From assembly GCA_025765595.1 (NCBI GenBank), contig JAIVFH010000045.1, positions 124,001-188,000 of the forward strand: a DNA stretch of 64,000 bases. Reading direction: 5' to 3'. Below, piece after piece: positions 11,089 to 22,144 of the stretch. Under the pieces are notes generated by a model. The model had not been told where the DNA came from. It ran no database searches and saw nothing but the letters and a program-made list of their open reading frames with translations. The position numbers and the translations under genes are program-made. Every line of letters starts with the position of its first letter. Position 1 is the stretch's first letter. Source of the stretch: Obelidium mucronatum. Its lineage: Eukaryota > Chytridiomycota > Chytridiomycetes > Chytridiales > Chytriomycetaceae.

Positions 11089-11306
11089 ATGAACATTCTT
11101 TTCGCCTTGTCTTGTGCCTTTCTTGCTGCCATGGTCAGTTGGTTTTTTTTTTCTTTGTAGTTTTCCTCTTTGATCAACACATGAACCCCTCCCGGGAATA
11201 ATAGACTGTCTCGGCAGCAACACCACGAGTCCCACCAATCGACTATAGCGCACCAAAGCCAGGCCAAGCCCCAGAACCAGACGCAAAATTCGTTCCCATC
11301 GCATAA
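11089..11306 (+). CDS. Small secreted proline-rich peptide (48 residues, two exons)
   Basis: Exon 1 (11089-11133) encodes MNILFALSCAFLAAM. Exon 2 (11205-11306) encodes TVSAATPRVPPIDYSAPKPG, QAPEPDAKFVPIA and a stop. The exons total 147 nt and join in frame at ATG|GTCAGT...AATAG|ACT. The product is a classic signal peptide with a likely cut after VSA, then a roughly 30-residue Pro-rich mature peptide with no cysteines. The gene is too short and too split for ordinary ORF calls. I do not recognise a family. The purine-rich leader just upstream (11036-11088) resembles the leaders of other genes here. Coding status is inferred from the in-frame splice and the signal peptide. Confidence 0.55.
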
Positions 11307-11438
11307 ATTTATCTAAACTCGCTTGTTTTTGATACCAAAAACCACACACACATTTCTTTTTTTTTATTTATTTAATACTTCAATCCTCGAAGAAAATGAA
11401 ATAAATAAATAAAAATGTGTTTATGCCAAAAAACAACC

Positions 11439-12431
11439 TTATTGTTTGGGTCCCAAGTTTGCTTTAAAGAAGGAATTGACTTCAGCAATGGCTTCATTTG
11501 CACGTTGTGCACGAAGTGGATCACCGAAATCACTACGCGAGGCACAGAAACCGTGTGGAACTAAAAAAAAAAAACACAAAATTGCGGTTAGTAGCCCCTC
11601 CCTCTCCTTCACAGAATATTTCGGCGTTTCTTTTTTTTTTATAAAGTACCATCATCAAAACGACGCATTTTCGATGCCGGATTCTTTTCAGAAACCACTT
11701 TAAAAATCGCATCAAACGTCTCAGCAGAATCATCTTGAGCCGGAAGAATCAAAAGCGGTCCCGCGACTTTGGCAGCATCCTCCAGTGAAAAGCCACCTGG
11801 ATGAATAATGGCACCAGCCTGATACGAAACATCTTGCGAAAGCAACGCAACCATCACTCCGCCCCAACAGAACCCAATCAACCCAAAGTACTGAGATCCT
11901 TCGGAAATCAAGTGTTGCTGGGTTGCCTTCATGTCGCGTTCAACGGATGGGAACGACGCATTCTTTTGAATGTGGGCCATGACTTCTCCGAATCCGTTCG
12001 TGGGTGGCCAAACGCTTGCTGGCCATGGATCGCCTGGCAGTGGTGGTGGTGGTGGTTTTTGGTTCAGTGTGTGTGTGTGGCTACTTGTCAAAATGCGATT
12101 TGAAATGAATACCTTTACACAAGTCAGGCATGGCAACACGGAACCCCTGACTGGCCAGCAAGTCGGCAACCTGTCGAGTGTTGACCATGTCGCCGAAAAT
12201 GTCGTAGTTGATGATGATGGCGTTCTTGGCGCCCTTTTCTCCCACAATGTACACCTTCAAGTCTCCCACCTGTTTTTTTTTCCCCGTTTGTTTCGGGGTT
12301 GTAGATTAGAATACGGAATCGAATTCATGGGAGAGAGGTATCGTAACTGTAATCACTTCACCCTTGGAGGTGTAGTTGCTGGTGACGGGCGCAAGGGAGC
12401 AGCAGGATGGTGCAGTTGAGACAGTCGTCAT
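11439..12431 (-). CDS. Dienelactone hydrolase family protein
   Basis: Exon 1 (from 12431) encodes MTTVSTAPSCCSLAPVTSNY followed by TSKGE. Exon 2 reads VGDLKVYIVGEKGAKNAIII, NYDIFGDMVNTRQVADLLAS and MPDLCKG. Exon 3 includes GDPWPASVWPP and the nucleophile elbow GFCWGG (Cys nucleophile), then LLILPAQDD (acid). The last exon starts VPHGFCASRSDF (catalytic His) and ends FFKANLGPKQ. The alpha/beta hydrolase order and Cys-Asp-His triad fit the DLH family of cytosolic hydrolases of cyclic esters and related carbonyl compounds; the natural substrate is not evident. Splice sites are approximate. The exon 1 donor (GAA|GTGATT) is weak. Confidence 0.85.
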
Positions 12432-13400
12432 TATTGTTGTTTTTGATACCAAAAAATAGTGGATCGCGAGATGCCCGAAACGTCAAACGTCTATAAATTG
12501 ATTTTTATACTTGCATTTTTACTTCTTTGGTTTGAGGTTTCAAATGATTTGAAAAATGATTTGAAATCCCAAAATTTGGCTGACGTTGTTATTGTTGGAT
12601 CTCATGTCCTTTTATTTTTCGGATATTCTCAAGTCAACTCAGTATCACATTTCCTTTTTTGTAATTCCCTTAATCTTCCCAAAACGCTGTTATCAATTTG
12701 TTTTTAGTTGCTTCTTCTTCACTAATAAATGGCTGCTCATCCATTCATTGTGTTGCTCAGATTCATCTTTACTGTTCAGAATCAACCAACAAAGACAAAT
12801 ACCGAAACAGTAGCCCCATCGCCAAAAAGAACAAAAATTGACAACCAAAACCACCAGATCCCCCAAAAACACAAGAAGAGAAAATCTCGCGAAGAAACAC
12901 CCAGTGATCACGAACAAACCACTCAACCACGGAAGAGGGGAACGTGCTTGACAATATTGGATTACAACAGCCCTTGATGGGTCTCCAAGAAGGGGGGCCC
13001 AACGGTGGTACCTAGAATTTGCAAAAGAGCAAAGACTAGTACTGGTGGTCGGTGGCTATTACGGGAAGCCATAGGTGGAACAGCGATAGCGGAATTAAAC
13101 GACAACGACAAGGGCTTCATTCATGTTGTTAAAAATAAAGTTACTATTTTCCAGTAAAAAGAATCAACCAACAATTCTAGCCACAATGCCGTCAACCAAT
13201 TGATCAACATCTACTTCAGTTTCGTGCAAAGCTTTGATTGTCTTTTTATCTTCATCAAACTTCACACGTTGAATTGACTTTCTCTTTTTCTTTCTTATTG
13301 GTTCCACTTCTGATCTCTTTCTCACTAGTGATAGAAGGTGGCGCACTATAAATGTGCATACAGATTGTTTATTGCTTGAATGTTCTTCTTCAAACCAGCA
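12432..13400. other. Gene-poor stretch, nothing firmly coding
   Basis: Contains short open frames only. One on plus (12729-12977) is Lys/Gln/Pro-rich and low complexity. One on minus (13409-13164) ends in KALHETEVDVDQLVDGIVAR and has a basic KKKRKS stretch. It could be a relic last exon, but no upstream exons were found. No RNA gene was recognised. Confidence 0.4.
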
Positions 13401-13429
13401 ACTTAGCAATTGCTAATGCACCACAATGT

Positions 13430-14450
13430 CATATGCTCTATGGATCTTCAGTTTGTTTCAAATTATAGACCCAGTAGATCTAAATTCCCAAGTTTTCCAA
13501 GATATATTCAAGGAATACCAGGTAGTAGAGTTCAATTCTCCCCTTGCCTCAGATGTGGGGTCCCCGGGGATTCCCGGGGGACTCCCCTGGTTGTCTCCAC
13601 GGAGTCCCCAAATGGAGATGCAAGGGTTACACAAGTGGTTGTAACGAAAGGCGTGGCACCAAACTTTAATGGATTTCAAAGGATATACGATTGCAAACTC
13701 CACAAGGATCACACAGGAATGTTAAGGATGGTCAATCCCTTCTGACTTGGCATTGTGGTAGCAATTGCTCTCCCTGTAATGCCTTTACTGCCATCACAAT
13801 CAACAATTTTGTGTACCAGACTGAGGCTACAAGTTCCAGCCCTGTCCCTGTGAAGGCCCTTAATTGAACCCATCAGTATAAGCAAAACAAGTGAGTCGGG
13901 ATTGGACGACAATAGTTGAAAATAACGGCTGTTAAGAGGAAAAACGTTGTTGCTGTCATCACAGATACATGTGCAGTGACGCAAAACGTTTGTTCTGCTT
14001 ATATACTCCACTGGTTGCAGTCCACATATTCTCCAATTGGCTGTCACCAATATCTGCACCATTCCCTTGTTTCACATGTACTGCCTTCAACCTTAGTTGC
14101 AATCAAGTTTATCACAAATCACGGTGCAGTACTCTACAAGCTCAACCGTCTGCGACAGAATGATGGAATTAAGCAGGGTCTTACTCTTCCTGTTATCACA
14201 CGGTGGTTTACTCAATTGTTGTTGTTAGATGATGGTCTTGAAAGAGTGAAAAGGTTTACAGAATTTGGGGCAATCATTGGTGATTTTAAGTGCATGTTTA
14301 GTGGGACTTCCATTCCATTTTGGGAAGGTTTGGAGTTGTTGACAACAGTGTTGAAGGATATAACAGCAAAGATTGGTGTGCTGGAATCAAATACGACAGA
14401 TCCTTTTTATCTTTTGCTCATGAGCCACTTGCTGCGCTTTTGCTGATGCA
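13430..14450 (+). mobile_element. Decayed hAT-type (DUF659/hAT) transposase remnant
   Basis: The plus strand around 13916-14446 encodes KRKNVVAVITDTCAVTQNV, resembling the DUF659 x-NVV-x-V-x-TD-x-x motif. It is followed by AIKFITNHGAVLYKLNRLRQ and LTLPVITRWFTQLLLLDDGL. The latter has the L-x-x-P-x-x-TRW-x-x-x-x-x-ML-x-x-L pattern of hAT transposases. Frames before 13916 and after 14446 are broken. No intact terminal inverted repeats or target duplications were seen. A separate minus-strand coding-like relic (14988-14716: GVYCAWCDKQHHQWADGTPF and onward, Cys/His pattern; further relic at 15000-15130) lies beside it and may be part of the same dead element or another one. Confidence 0.5.
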
Positions 14451-15425
14451 ATTGCTGTTGGAAACCTCCACGCTGTTGAAATCCACAACGCTGCTGAAAA
14501 CTGCCTCGTTGACCACCACAGCTTTTTTGGATACCACTACAGCAAATTCCATGGAGATTCCCTCTAAATGGAGCTCAACGTCCTCTTTAGTTTCTACCGC
14601 TTTAGTCCCCATGCCCACCGCAGTTTCCATTGAAACCACCATGTCAACACCAGCCCCACCACAACCAACTCTAAAGCCACTGCGTGCAACACAGCCACCT
14701 ACAACACAATCACTATCTGCAACTCTCATGTCTATATATGGGCTTGGTGCGGAGACAGTGGTGAGTCTCCCAGTGTTGTTGCTGCATTTCTCCCTTGTAG
14801 AGCTCACACGTTTGCTCATTCTGAAGATACTTACACTCAAATGGAGTACCATCAGCCCATTGGTGATGCTGTTTATCACACCAAGCGCAATACACCCCGC
14901 TGTCAGCTTCCACGCTATCACCAGCATACAACTGATTCACCAATTTTAATTCAGGCATCAACAGTTTTTCCTTGTATTCCAGTAACATTTTACTGATGCT
15001 TCCACATTGTAGTGCTGATTGGTAAGTTCCAACACGTTTGCAACACTATTAATACACCTTTCCAATGTCTTGATTAATTCATTGAGATCCAATTCAGCTG
15101 ATTTCTGGGAGTTGGCTGGCGCACATTCATTGCTTTGGTATCTTCTTTTGCCAGGTCAGGCTCCTTGATCTTGAATTACTTCACACTGCTCATTTTTTTT
15201 CACTATTTGATTTTGCTTTTGTTTTTGCTGTAGGTTTTTGGATCCAACTCCTTAAGATCCTTGTTTGTTTTTGTAGTGTAGTTGTGGATTCACCAAAAAT
15301 TTCAGTTTACTAATACATATATTCTTTTTATTGCATAAAGAAAAACAAGACGAGGTGAATTTTTTTTTTTTTTTGTTGGTTTTTGGCCAAAGGGAGAAGA
15401 AAAAAAAAAAAAAAAAAAACAAGAG

Positions 15426-17566
15426 CTAAGGTCGCCAAGTTATCACTGCAATTGCTCTCTTGGCAACATCACGAATTTGTGGGTTTTTGGCGTGAATAGA
15501 GAATCCTTCCAACTTTTTTTTTTTTTTTTTCAAAATAATGTGATAAGTAAAAAAAAAAAAAAAAAAAAAATTGTCACCTTCTTCACACATGAGTGGAGTT
15601 CAAAACGGCCACGATAATCTTCAGCCACATTTGTAATCACCTGGTGTTTGATTTGTAAATAAAAGTTGATAAAAAAAAACCCCCCTGAATAGGGCAAAAA
15701 TTTTCACCTTGATTACATTAAGAACAACCGACTCATTCAAGTCATCCAACAGCTCCATCAAAGTTTGAACAGCATTTTCTCGTACAAACAGTTTCTTGGC
15801 CTCGCAATCAATAGTGATACTCATCAAAGCACCAGCAGCTGCCGCTCGCACAGGGCTTTTCATGTCACTCAACATGTGGATCAGGATCCCAATTGTTTCT
15901 CCTTGACATGCAATTGTTTTGCAAACCTTGTAGAAACTTTAAAAAAAAGTTTTTTTTTTTAAACAAAACCAAAAAAAAAAAAAAGAAAAGAAAAACGTTG
16001 GAAATTACCTGAGCATCATGATACACTTTGCAGCAGCGACTCTCGTTTCCGCGACAACTTCCTTTTTTAAAATTCTCGTGAACGCGCCCATGGCATCGCA
16101 CTTGATTGGAACTTCTGGCATGTACTGAGCCCCGCCCATACGGATACATTGGTACAGGGTATTCAAAATCATGATTTGGATATCCATTCGCTCTTCAGGA
16201 AGGCGTTTGACTAGTTGCGGGACAAGTGAGAATTGTAGGAGATTGAGAACGCCTGGTGGTGTGTGTGTTTTTTTGTTGATGGGGAAAGAAAAAAAGGTTG
16301 GGAACAAAGAGACTAGAAAGAGACAACGACGACGACAACTTGCCTGCTTCTTGGCATGTGACTTTTTCGAATACTTTGTGAACGTTGCTGCGGACAAGGT
16401 CACAGCTGTCTTGGAACTGTTGCGTTTTTTGGAGAATGTTTTAATGGTATTGTTTTTCTTTCCTTAGTGTGTTTGTGTGTGTGTGAAAATATCGAGAAGG
16501 CGGTAAAAGAGCACACTGTCTATGGCGATAGGCGAATATAAAATGATACAACGCCAACGGTGGTGGGTATCTGCCTTCTATGGATAATACACCGCCTGCG
16601 ACAGTAAGGCGTCGCCTTGCCTTCGGCAATATGAATTCTGCCTTCGGCGGTATGGTAGAGAATATAAAAAAAGAATATATTGCCAAGGTGGTGGGGAATC
16701 GCCTTCGGCGATAGAAAAGAAAAATCGCCTTCAGTCGTAAGCGGTGGTCACGCCTGCGGCGGTGAAATAAAGAAAGAACAAAAGAAGAGATAAATACACC
16801 GCCTACGGTGGTAGGATTCCGCCTGCGGCGGAAAGAAGGAAAATATGGTAGATGGTGGTAGAGAATCGCCTTCGGCGATTAAGTCCCGCCTACGGCGTTC
16901 GAACAAAAAAACAAAACAAAAAAGAGCAATACCAAAGGAGAAAGAAAAAATAAGGCATCGTGATGAACAAGAACGGTTCGACCGACGGCATGGCCTAAAA
17001 CCATATAAAAAAAATTAGTGTGAGTACACAGCACATTGACTTCAATTCTAAACAACAGACATGAAATAACGGCCAGGCACTCAGTAGCCTTCTGCTTGAT
17101 TGTCAAATCATTGGATTTAATCAAGTCGAGACAAAGTTTTACGATATCTGCAGAATATCAAAAATAAAATAAAATAAATATAAAAATAATATAAAAATAC
17201 AACAACAAAAAAAAAGTTACCCTTTTTCAAAGCTTGAGTGATATTTAGTGGATTATGAAGCAGCTCTGCGAGAAAAACAAGCGACTTTTGCTGTTTGATC
17301 AAATCTCCTTCAGGAATTTCAGTCACCTAAAGCGAGATTATTAGCGGGATAACTCTCTCACTATTTCACTGTTTTTGTCTCTTTTTCCTTACCAGTTTTG
17401 GAATAGCGCGTCGTCCGTAAGCGAGTTGCATCTTTGTGGGATCGACATTGGCCGGCAAGGTATACACGAGCAGCTTGCTCGCTTCCAGCGGCGTCAAGTC
17501 CGAGCGGTTCAGCTCCTGGGCAGTCCATTTCTTTGAGAGTGGCGTTTCTGGGGTTGCGGAGGCCAT
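15426..17566 (-). CDS. RSPH14: Radial spoke head protein 14 homolog (armadillo-repeat axonemal protein)
   Basis: Exon 1 (17566-17392) encodes MASATPETPLSKKWTAQELN and then PANVDPTKMQLAYGRRAIPK, matching the RSPH14 N-terminus (DIDPT-K-x-x-x-AYG-x-RAL-K). Later exons give TEIPEGDLIKQQKSLVFLAE, IVKLCLDLIKSNDLTIKQKA, CHAVGRTVLVHHDAL, CDLVRSNVHKVFEKVTCQEA, VLNLLQFSLVPQLVKRLPEE, an exon with KCDAMGAFTRILKKEVVAET, and a last exon ending DVAKRAIAVITWRP. The ARM repeats and HAVGR motif fit RSPH14/RTDR1, a radial-spoke component of motile cilia. One intron (16343-16253) uses a GC donor (CAG|GCAAGT) with a normal AG acceptor; any GT alternative breaks the frame. Another intron carries a palindrome block. 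The gene supports a motile zoospore. Confidence 0.82.
16497..16900. repeat. Degenerate GC palindrome block in an RSPH14 intron
   Basis: About ten elements with diverse stems and loops (for example TCGCCTTCGGCGA, CCGCCTGCGGCGG, ACCGCCTACGGTGGT), several imperfect. This is the most diverged cluster in the window, consistent with an older insertion. Confidence 0.8.
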
Positions 17567-17637
17567 TCTTGTGTGGGGGAGAGTGTAAGAACAGAAAACA
17601 AAGAAAAATTTCAACTCCGAAAACAACACCTGGAGAA
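17567..17637. promoter_or_regulatory. 71-bp bidirectional promoter, RSPH14 and the large gene at 17638
   Basis: The divergent start codons at 17566 and 17638 leave only this spacer, which reads GTGTGGGGGAGAGTG then purine-rich sequence. Because RSPH14 is axonemal, the partner may be co-regulated with flagellar genes. This is inference only. Confidence 0.45.
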
Positions 17638-20600
17638 ATGGACGACGGCAGCACGGACGCGCCGCTGTGGCTGCACAACGCCAAGAACGCGCTGGCGGCG
17701 TCGGCGGCAGTGCGCGTGCTGCGGCTGCGCATCGCGCACGAGCTGCGCACGCGGCTGCACGCGGCGCAGCGGCTGGACGCGCACGCGCTGGCGCTGCTGC
17801 CACGGCGCGACCGCGACGCGCTGTTCAAAGCCGCCGCCGACGCCGTGCTCGCCGACGCCGCCTTTGCGTGCGTCGACGCGCCGCCGGACGCCGCGCGCTG
17901 TCTGTGGCTGGACATTCGCGCCGTTTGTTTTTGTGTTTTTTGTTTTTTGTTGTGTCTGTGTCTGACCGGTCGGCCAGGAGGCGGAGGCCGCCGTCGACGA
18001 GCAGCTGGGCATTGCCATCGCCTCGGCTTTGCTCAAGAACCGCGAAGGCTCAGGCTCAGGCGCAGACACGCTCGAGGCAAAGGTGGAAGGAAGAATCTCT
18101 CTCTCTTAAACTTTCTTCCCATTTCTTACACGCTGCTGTTAGATGAAACTGGCAAAGAAGGAATCGGAATCCGGAATCATGCACTTGCTGGGGAAATATC
18201 CAGACAACAGAATAGCCTTACGCGGATGCATCAATGTCGCTTTATCACGCGATTTGAGGAAGATGGCTTGGCTTGCTTGTTTATCCGATAACGACACTGC
18301 CAAAGGTTTTTAATATTCTTGCCTTTTTATTATGATTTTTAAATTCCCCCCTTTTCGAACAGACTTTTTCAACTACATCAACACAAAGCGGATACAGAAA
18401 AATACTGCTATATATGGAACAACTCTTTTTCACATGTAATGAGGCGGTGTGTTGTTACCGCCGAAGGCAGTGTATTCTCCTTCTTTTATGTTTCAGCCAA
18501 AGACAGTGTTACCGCCGAAGGCGGTGTGTTATCCTTCTTTTTTTATATATTACCGCCAAAGTATTCCATGTTCCAAAATCTCTCTTCTTTTTATGCTCAT
18601 ACTCTTTAAAAAAAAAACACCCACCAGCTGTCAATCGTTTCTAGGAACTTTCCCCATGCTATACCAACTCGCAAGTCAATACCGCGTCATCAAAAGAATG
18701 GAACAATCCCTAGGCTATCTAATCAGTCAAAACTCTATCCCCCATCTACGATCACTAGATCTAGCAATCGAAGCCCTTCCAGAAGATGAACTAACCCAAC
18801 GAAACAACCCAACACGAGCACACCCTGAACTCGCTCAATTCCAGTTACTCAACGAGGAAGGGAACTTGCGGCGTCGACAAATGATGCTCATGGTTCCCTT
18901 CTTGAAGGCTATTGAATTGGATGACGTTGATGTTTCACATTCGAATGCATTGGGGAAACGAAAAACTAAATATCATGATGAGGATGGAGAGTTTAATCGA
19001 GTTGTGGTTGCTCGAGCTGCGGAAGGCGATTCGTCGTCGAAAGACTGGCTCAATGTTTTCTATGCAAATGAGGATGGAAGTCGGCGAAAGAAACATGGAT
19101 ATAGTTTGGATTGGGATGAATCGAGAACTGCACGGATAACAGAAGTCTTTTCTCGGTTCTGGTCCATTATTCCATTCAATTGGAGAGAAGAAGGGGATTT
19201 AATGGTTGAAACGATTGCTGCAGATGTCGAAACCTATTTGCACAAGGAAGATCCAGATTTGTATACATTTTTGGCGAAATTGCTAGGAAAAGGTGAGCGA
19301 GCGTCTTGAGTTTAATTGAAACCTCATCCACGAAAAAAAATATTTTTTCAACCAGGGGCGATTGGTCACGATTTCTCTGGTTTCCGCAAATACATACGGC
19401 ACATGATTGGTGATGTTTTTGTTGGGAAATGCAACTTGAGTGTTTTGTGCTACATATTCGATCAGCTTGTGATTGCCTCATTTGAGGCAACAGGAGATGA
19501 AAAGTTTCCATCAATGGACACTCTATGCGCATGGATCTGTGGGTCAATGATTATTCAAATGAAAGATAAAATCATGAACTGTACTTCGGTGAGCAGATTT
19601 TTTTTTTTTCATCTTTGCATTGAAAAAAAAAAAAACAATCATAAAGGTTGAAGATTTGTACCCAGTTTCAGCCATCCATCAATCCGCAATGACCGTCAGC
19701 ATCCTCTCAACAACAATGGAAGTACACTTCCTAAGCAAATTCAGAGCCAGTCTAGCCGACACGTACCCCGTGCCCTCCCCATTTATTGATTTACCAAACC
19801 ACGTGTTTGGATACAATGCAACAGCGCCTTCACTCTGGCCCGTCGAAAAAAAGAATTCAGAATTGTATGAAAAGATGGTCTTGTATTTGACAAATTGCCG
19901 GCGAATCGAGGAAGGCAAAAAGAAACTCGGGAGTAGACAAGACAACACGTCGCCATTGAGTGAACAGGATCTCGTGTTTGCAGAGTCTGAGGAATATGTG
20001 TTGTTGAAGGAGTTTTATATTGAAAAGAGGAGGAAGGAGAGGAGGTTGAAGGAGTTGATGCGAAGTACTTTTTTTTTTTATTTATACTTTTTTTCTTTAT
20101 TGCTTCTTTTTTTGTTAACTAACCATTTCTCTCAAGAATGGAGATCATTCTCAAAAAGTCTAGCACTCTGGGCCGTCTATGTAAAACGAGTGAAAAAGAA
20201 AGTCGCCATTCGAGCACAAAAAAGTCTGGAAAAGGACAGAATCGAACGTGAAAGATTAAGACAACTCCAATGTAAGCGATCGCAATTTCAAGAGCCGAGA
20301 AAAAAAAAACAAAACTGGGGAGGGGGGGGCGACGGCCGTTCTCACTAAAACCAATTCTTTTCCTTCTCTTTCCTTAAGTGGAAGAGGAATACAGACGAAA
20401 ACAAGCCGAACAAGATGAAATGGGATCCTCATTCCTACATCGCCTCATCAACAAGGACGAAGACGACGGTCCGTATGGAGTATGGGGAGACGACAATGGT
20501 CTCTTGAATGACGACGACGACCTCCATATGCATTCTACGGATTCATTTGGACTTGGAAACGATCCACTGTTTGCTGAAGAGTTGCGGAGGCAGGAAGCGC

Positions 20601-21733
20601 TGAAAGCTGCTGAAGCGGCTGCTGCGGCTGAAGCTGAACGGAGAAGGCAATTGGCGCGGAATGCGTCTCAGGTACCGAAACCTGGGATCGTCAAGAATAC
20701 TCTTGTTGTTCGTGTTGCATCGTAAGAAGAAAGACTTTTTTTTTTGGTCACTTGATTCGCTTATATCATGTTTATTTTTTTTTTTTTTTTGGCTTTCCAG
20801 GTACATTGGAGAAGAGCAAATCAACTTGACAGCGTTAGGACAGATAATAGATGCCATTTTCAAAAAAGTCCAATACAGTGAGTTCACTCCCACACGAACT
20901 CACATCACTCACCGACTCACTCACTGACTCACTCATTCATTCACTCACTTACTCACACACCCTTTTTCTATTGTAATAGTTTTACAAGGATCATTCACCA
21001 TGAACATGACGATGGTGAATTTGGTGACTCATGCTCTCAGCTTCGAGTCACGTCTTGAGAAAGATTTGGTATCCGTACTCAAAAAGGGATTTCCAAAAGG
21101 AGGGTTCTACACAACCTTGAGTTCTCTACCTGAAAAACAGAGAATCAAGGTTCTGGATTCTATCGAACGCATGCGAATGAAACGATTGGAGGCGAGTTTG
21201 GCAAGTAGTGGGCAATCAAAAGCGGATGAAAGTCAGTTGATGGCGGCAGAAGAAGATCGTTCTGTGGATGGAAGTGTAAGGTATGGAAAAAAAAGAGGAG
21301 GTGGATTGGCGATGGACGTTATCCTATATAACGCTTCTTTTTTTTTCCGGTTTTGATCAGAGATGTTGCTATAGATGTGATTGCTGGGAAACTTTACAAC
21401 CGGAAGATAAAGGACATGAAGAGGTTTCCCGGAATTTTCTCCAGTATTGTCGAAGGATTGAAAACAGGTAATAATCGTGAAATTCAGAAACATTTTTTTT
21501 CTAAATGACCCTTTCAAGTTATTGATGGGGATAAGGATGTGCGAGAAGCAAATTGGCTTGCCTCACTTTCTCGGGAAAATGAGTTTCACAGAGCAGAGCG
21601 AGCGGCGTGGAAATCGATATTTGGCGATTCTCCCGAGTATACGGAAGCTCGAGTCAAGAATTTGGTGCAGGGTGCCGCTGCGTCTGATAAGAGGGACTCA
21701 TTTATGAGGGAAGTGGAGCGTTTTCTGAAATAA
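17638..21733 (+). CDS. Large uncharacterised protein (about 1000 residues), weak TBC-like resemblance
   Basis: Around a dozen exons join in frame, from MDDGSTDAPLWLHNAKNALA (17638) to RDSFMREVERFLK (stop 21733). Segments in order: an Ala/Arg-rich, very GC-rich start; LLGKYPDNRIALRGCINVAL; LFHICQSFLGTFPMLYQLAS (joined across an intron at about 18435-18628); a central all-helical region with FWSIIPFNWREEGDLMVETI, DPDLYTFLAKLLGK and DFSGFRKYIRHMIGDVF; and a highly charged coiled-coil-like part (KRRKERRLKELM, LEKDRIERERLRQLQ). An acidic DDDDD stretch, an Ala/Glu helix and ADESQLMAAEEDRSVDG follow. Spacing of YLHKEDPDLYTFL and following helices recalls TBC domains, but no catalytic I-x-x-D-x-x-R was seen. 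Divergence from RSPH14 hints at, but does not show, a ciliary role. Function unknown. Confidence 0.65.
18448..18560. repeat. GC palindromes in an intron of the large gene
   Basis: Three to four TTACCGCCGAAGGCGGTGT-like copies, some shortened, with TTCTTTTATG-type spacers between the FHI and CQSF exons. Confidence 0.8.
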
Positions 21734-22144
21734 ACAAGCGGCCTTGTTACAACCCCGCTCAACTGAACAAGTTTAAAATGCTATTGCGTTGAGTGCTTTT
21801 CCTTCCAAGTGTCTCTGAAGCTAAAGACGTTGGTGCCGCTTCGATGTTTTGAACCAGTCTCGTGCCATCTCCTTATTAATCTCCCAACTGTTTTTTTCAA
21901 AATTCTATTGAAGACACTGAGTAGTGTTCCGTTTGAGTACTTGGCCGTCGACACGCAGATACAGGTATGAGCTGGCAAGAAATCAGGAACCTCCAGCACG
22001 ATTACAAGGTGGTGGTGGTGTGTGACTTTTTTGCCATTGTTTTAACTTGTTCATTTGAGGATTTAATCAAAGTTCAGACACCCAAACAACTTCCTTAAAA
22101 TCGACAAGAATTAGGAGCAGATCCAAGAAAGACCCTCAGAAAAA
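21734..22144. other. Intergenic, no gene recognised
   Basis: Contains the 3' end of the upstream gene and the promoter of the first CAP gene. A minus open frame (21999-21781) has no recognisable domain and is not called. Confidence 0.5.

Noticed and set aside
16420..16445. Possible AT-AC (U12-type) intron end in RSPH14
   Set aside because: A normal acceptor (CAACAG, 10-20 nt further on) joins in phase and gives a better ARM-repeat match.
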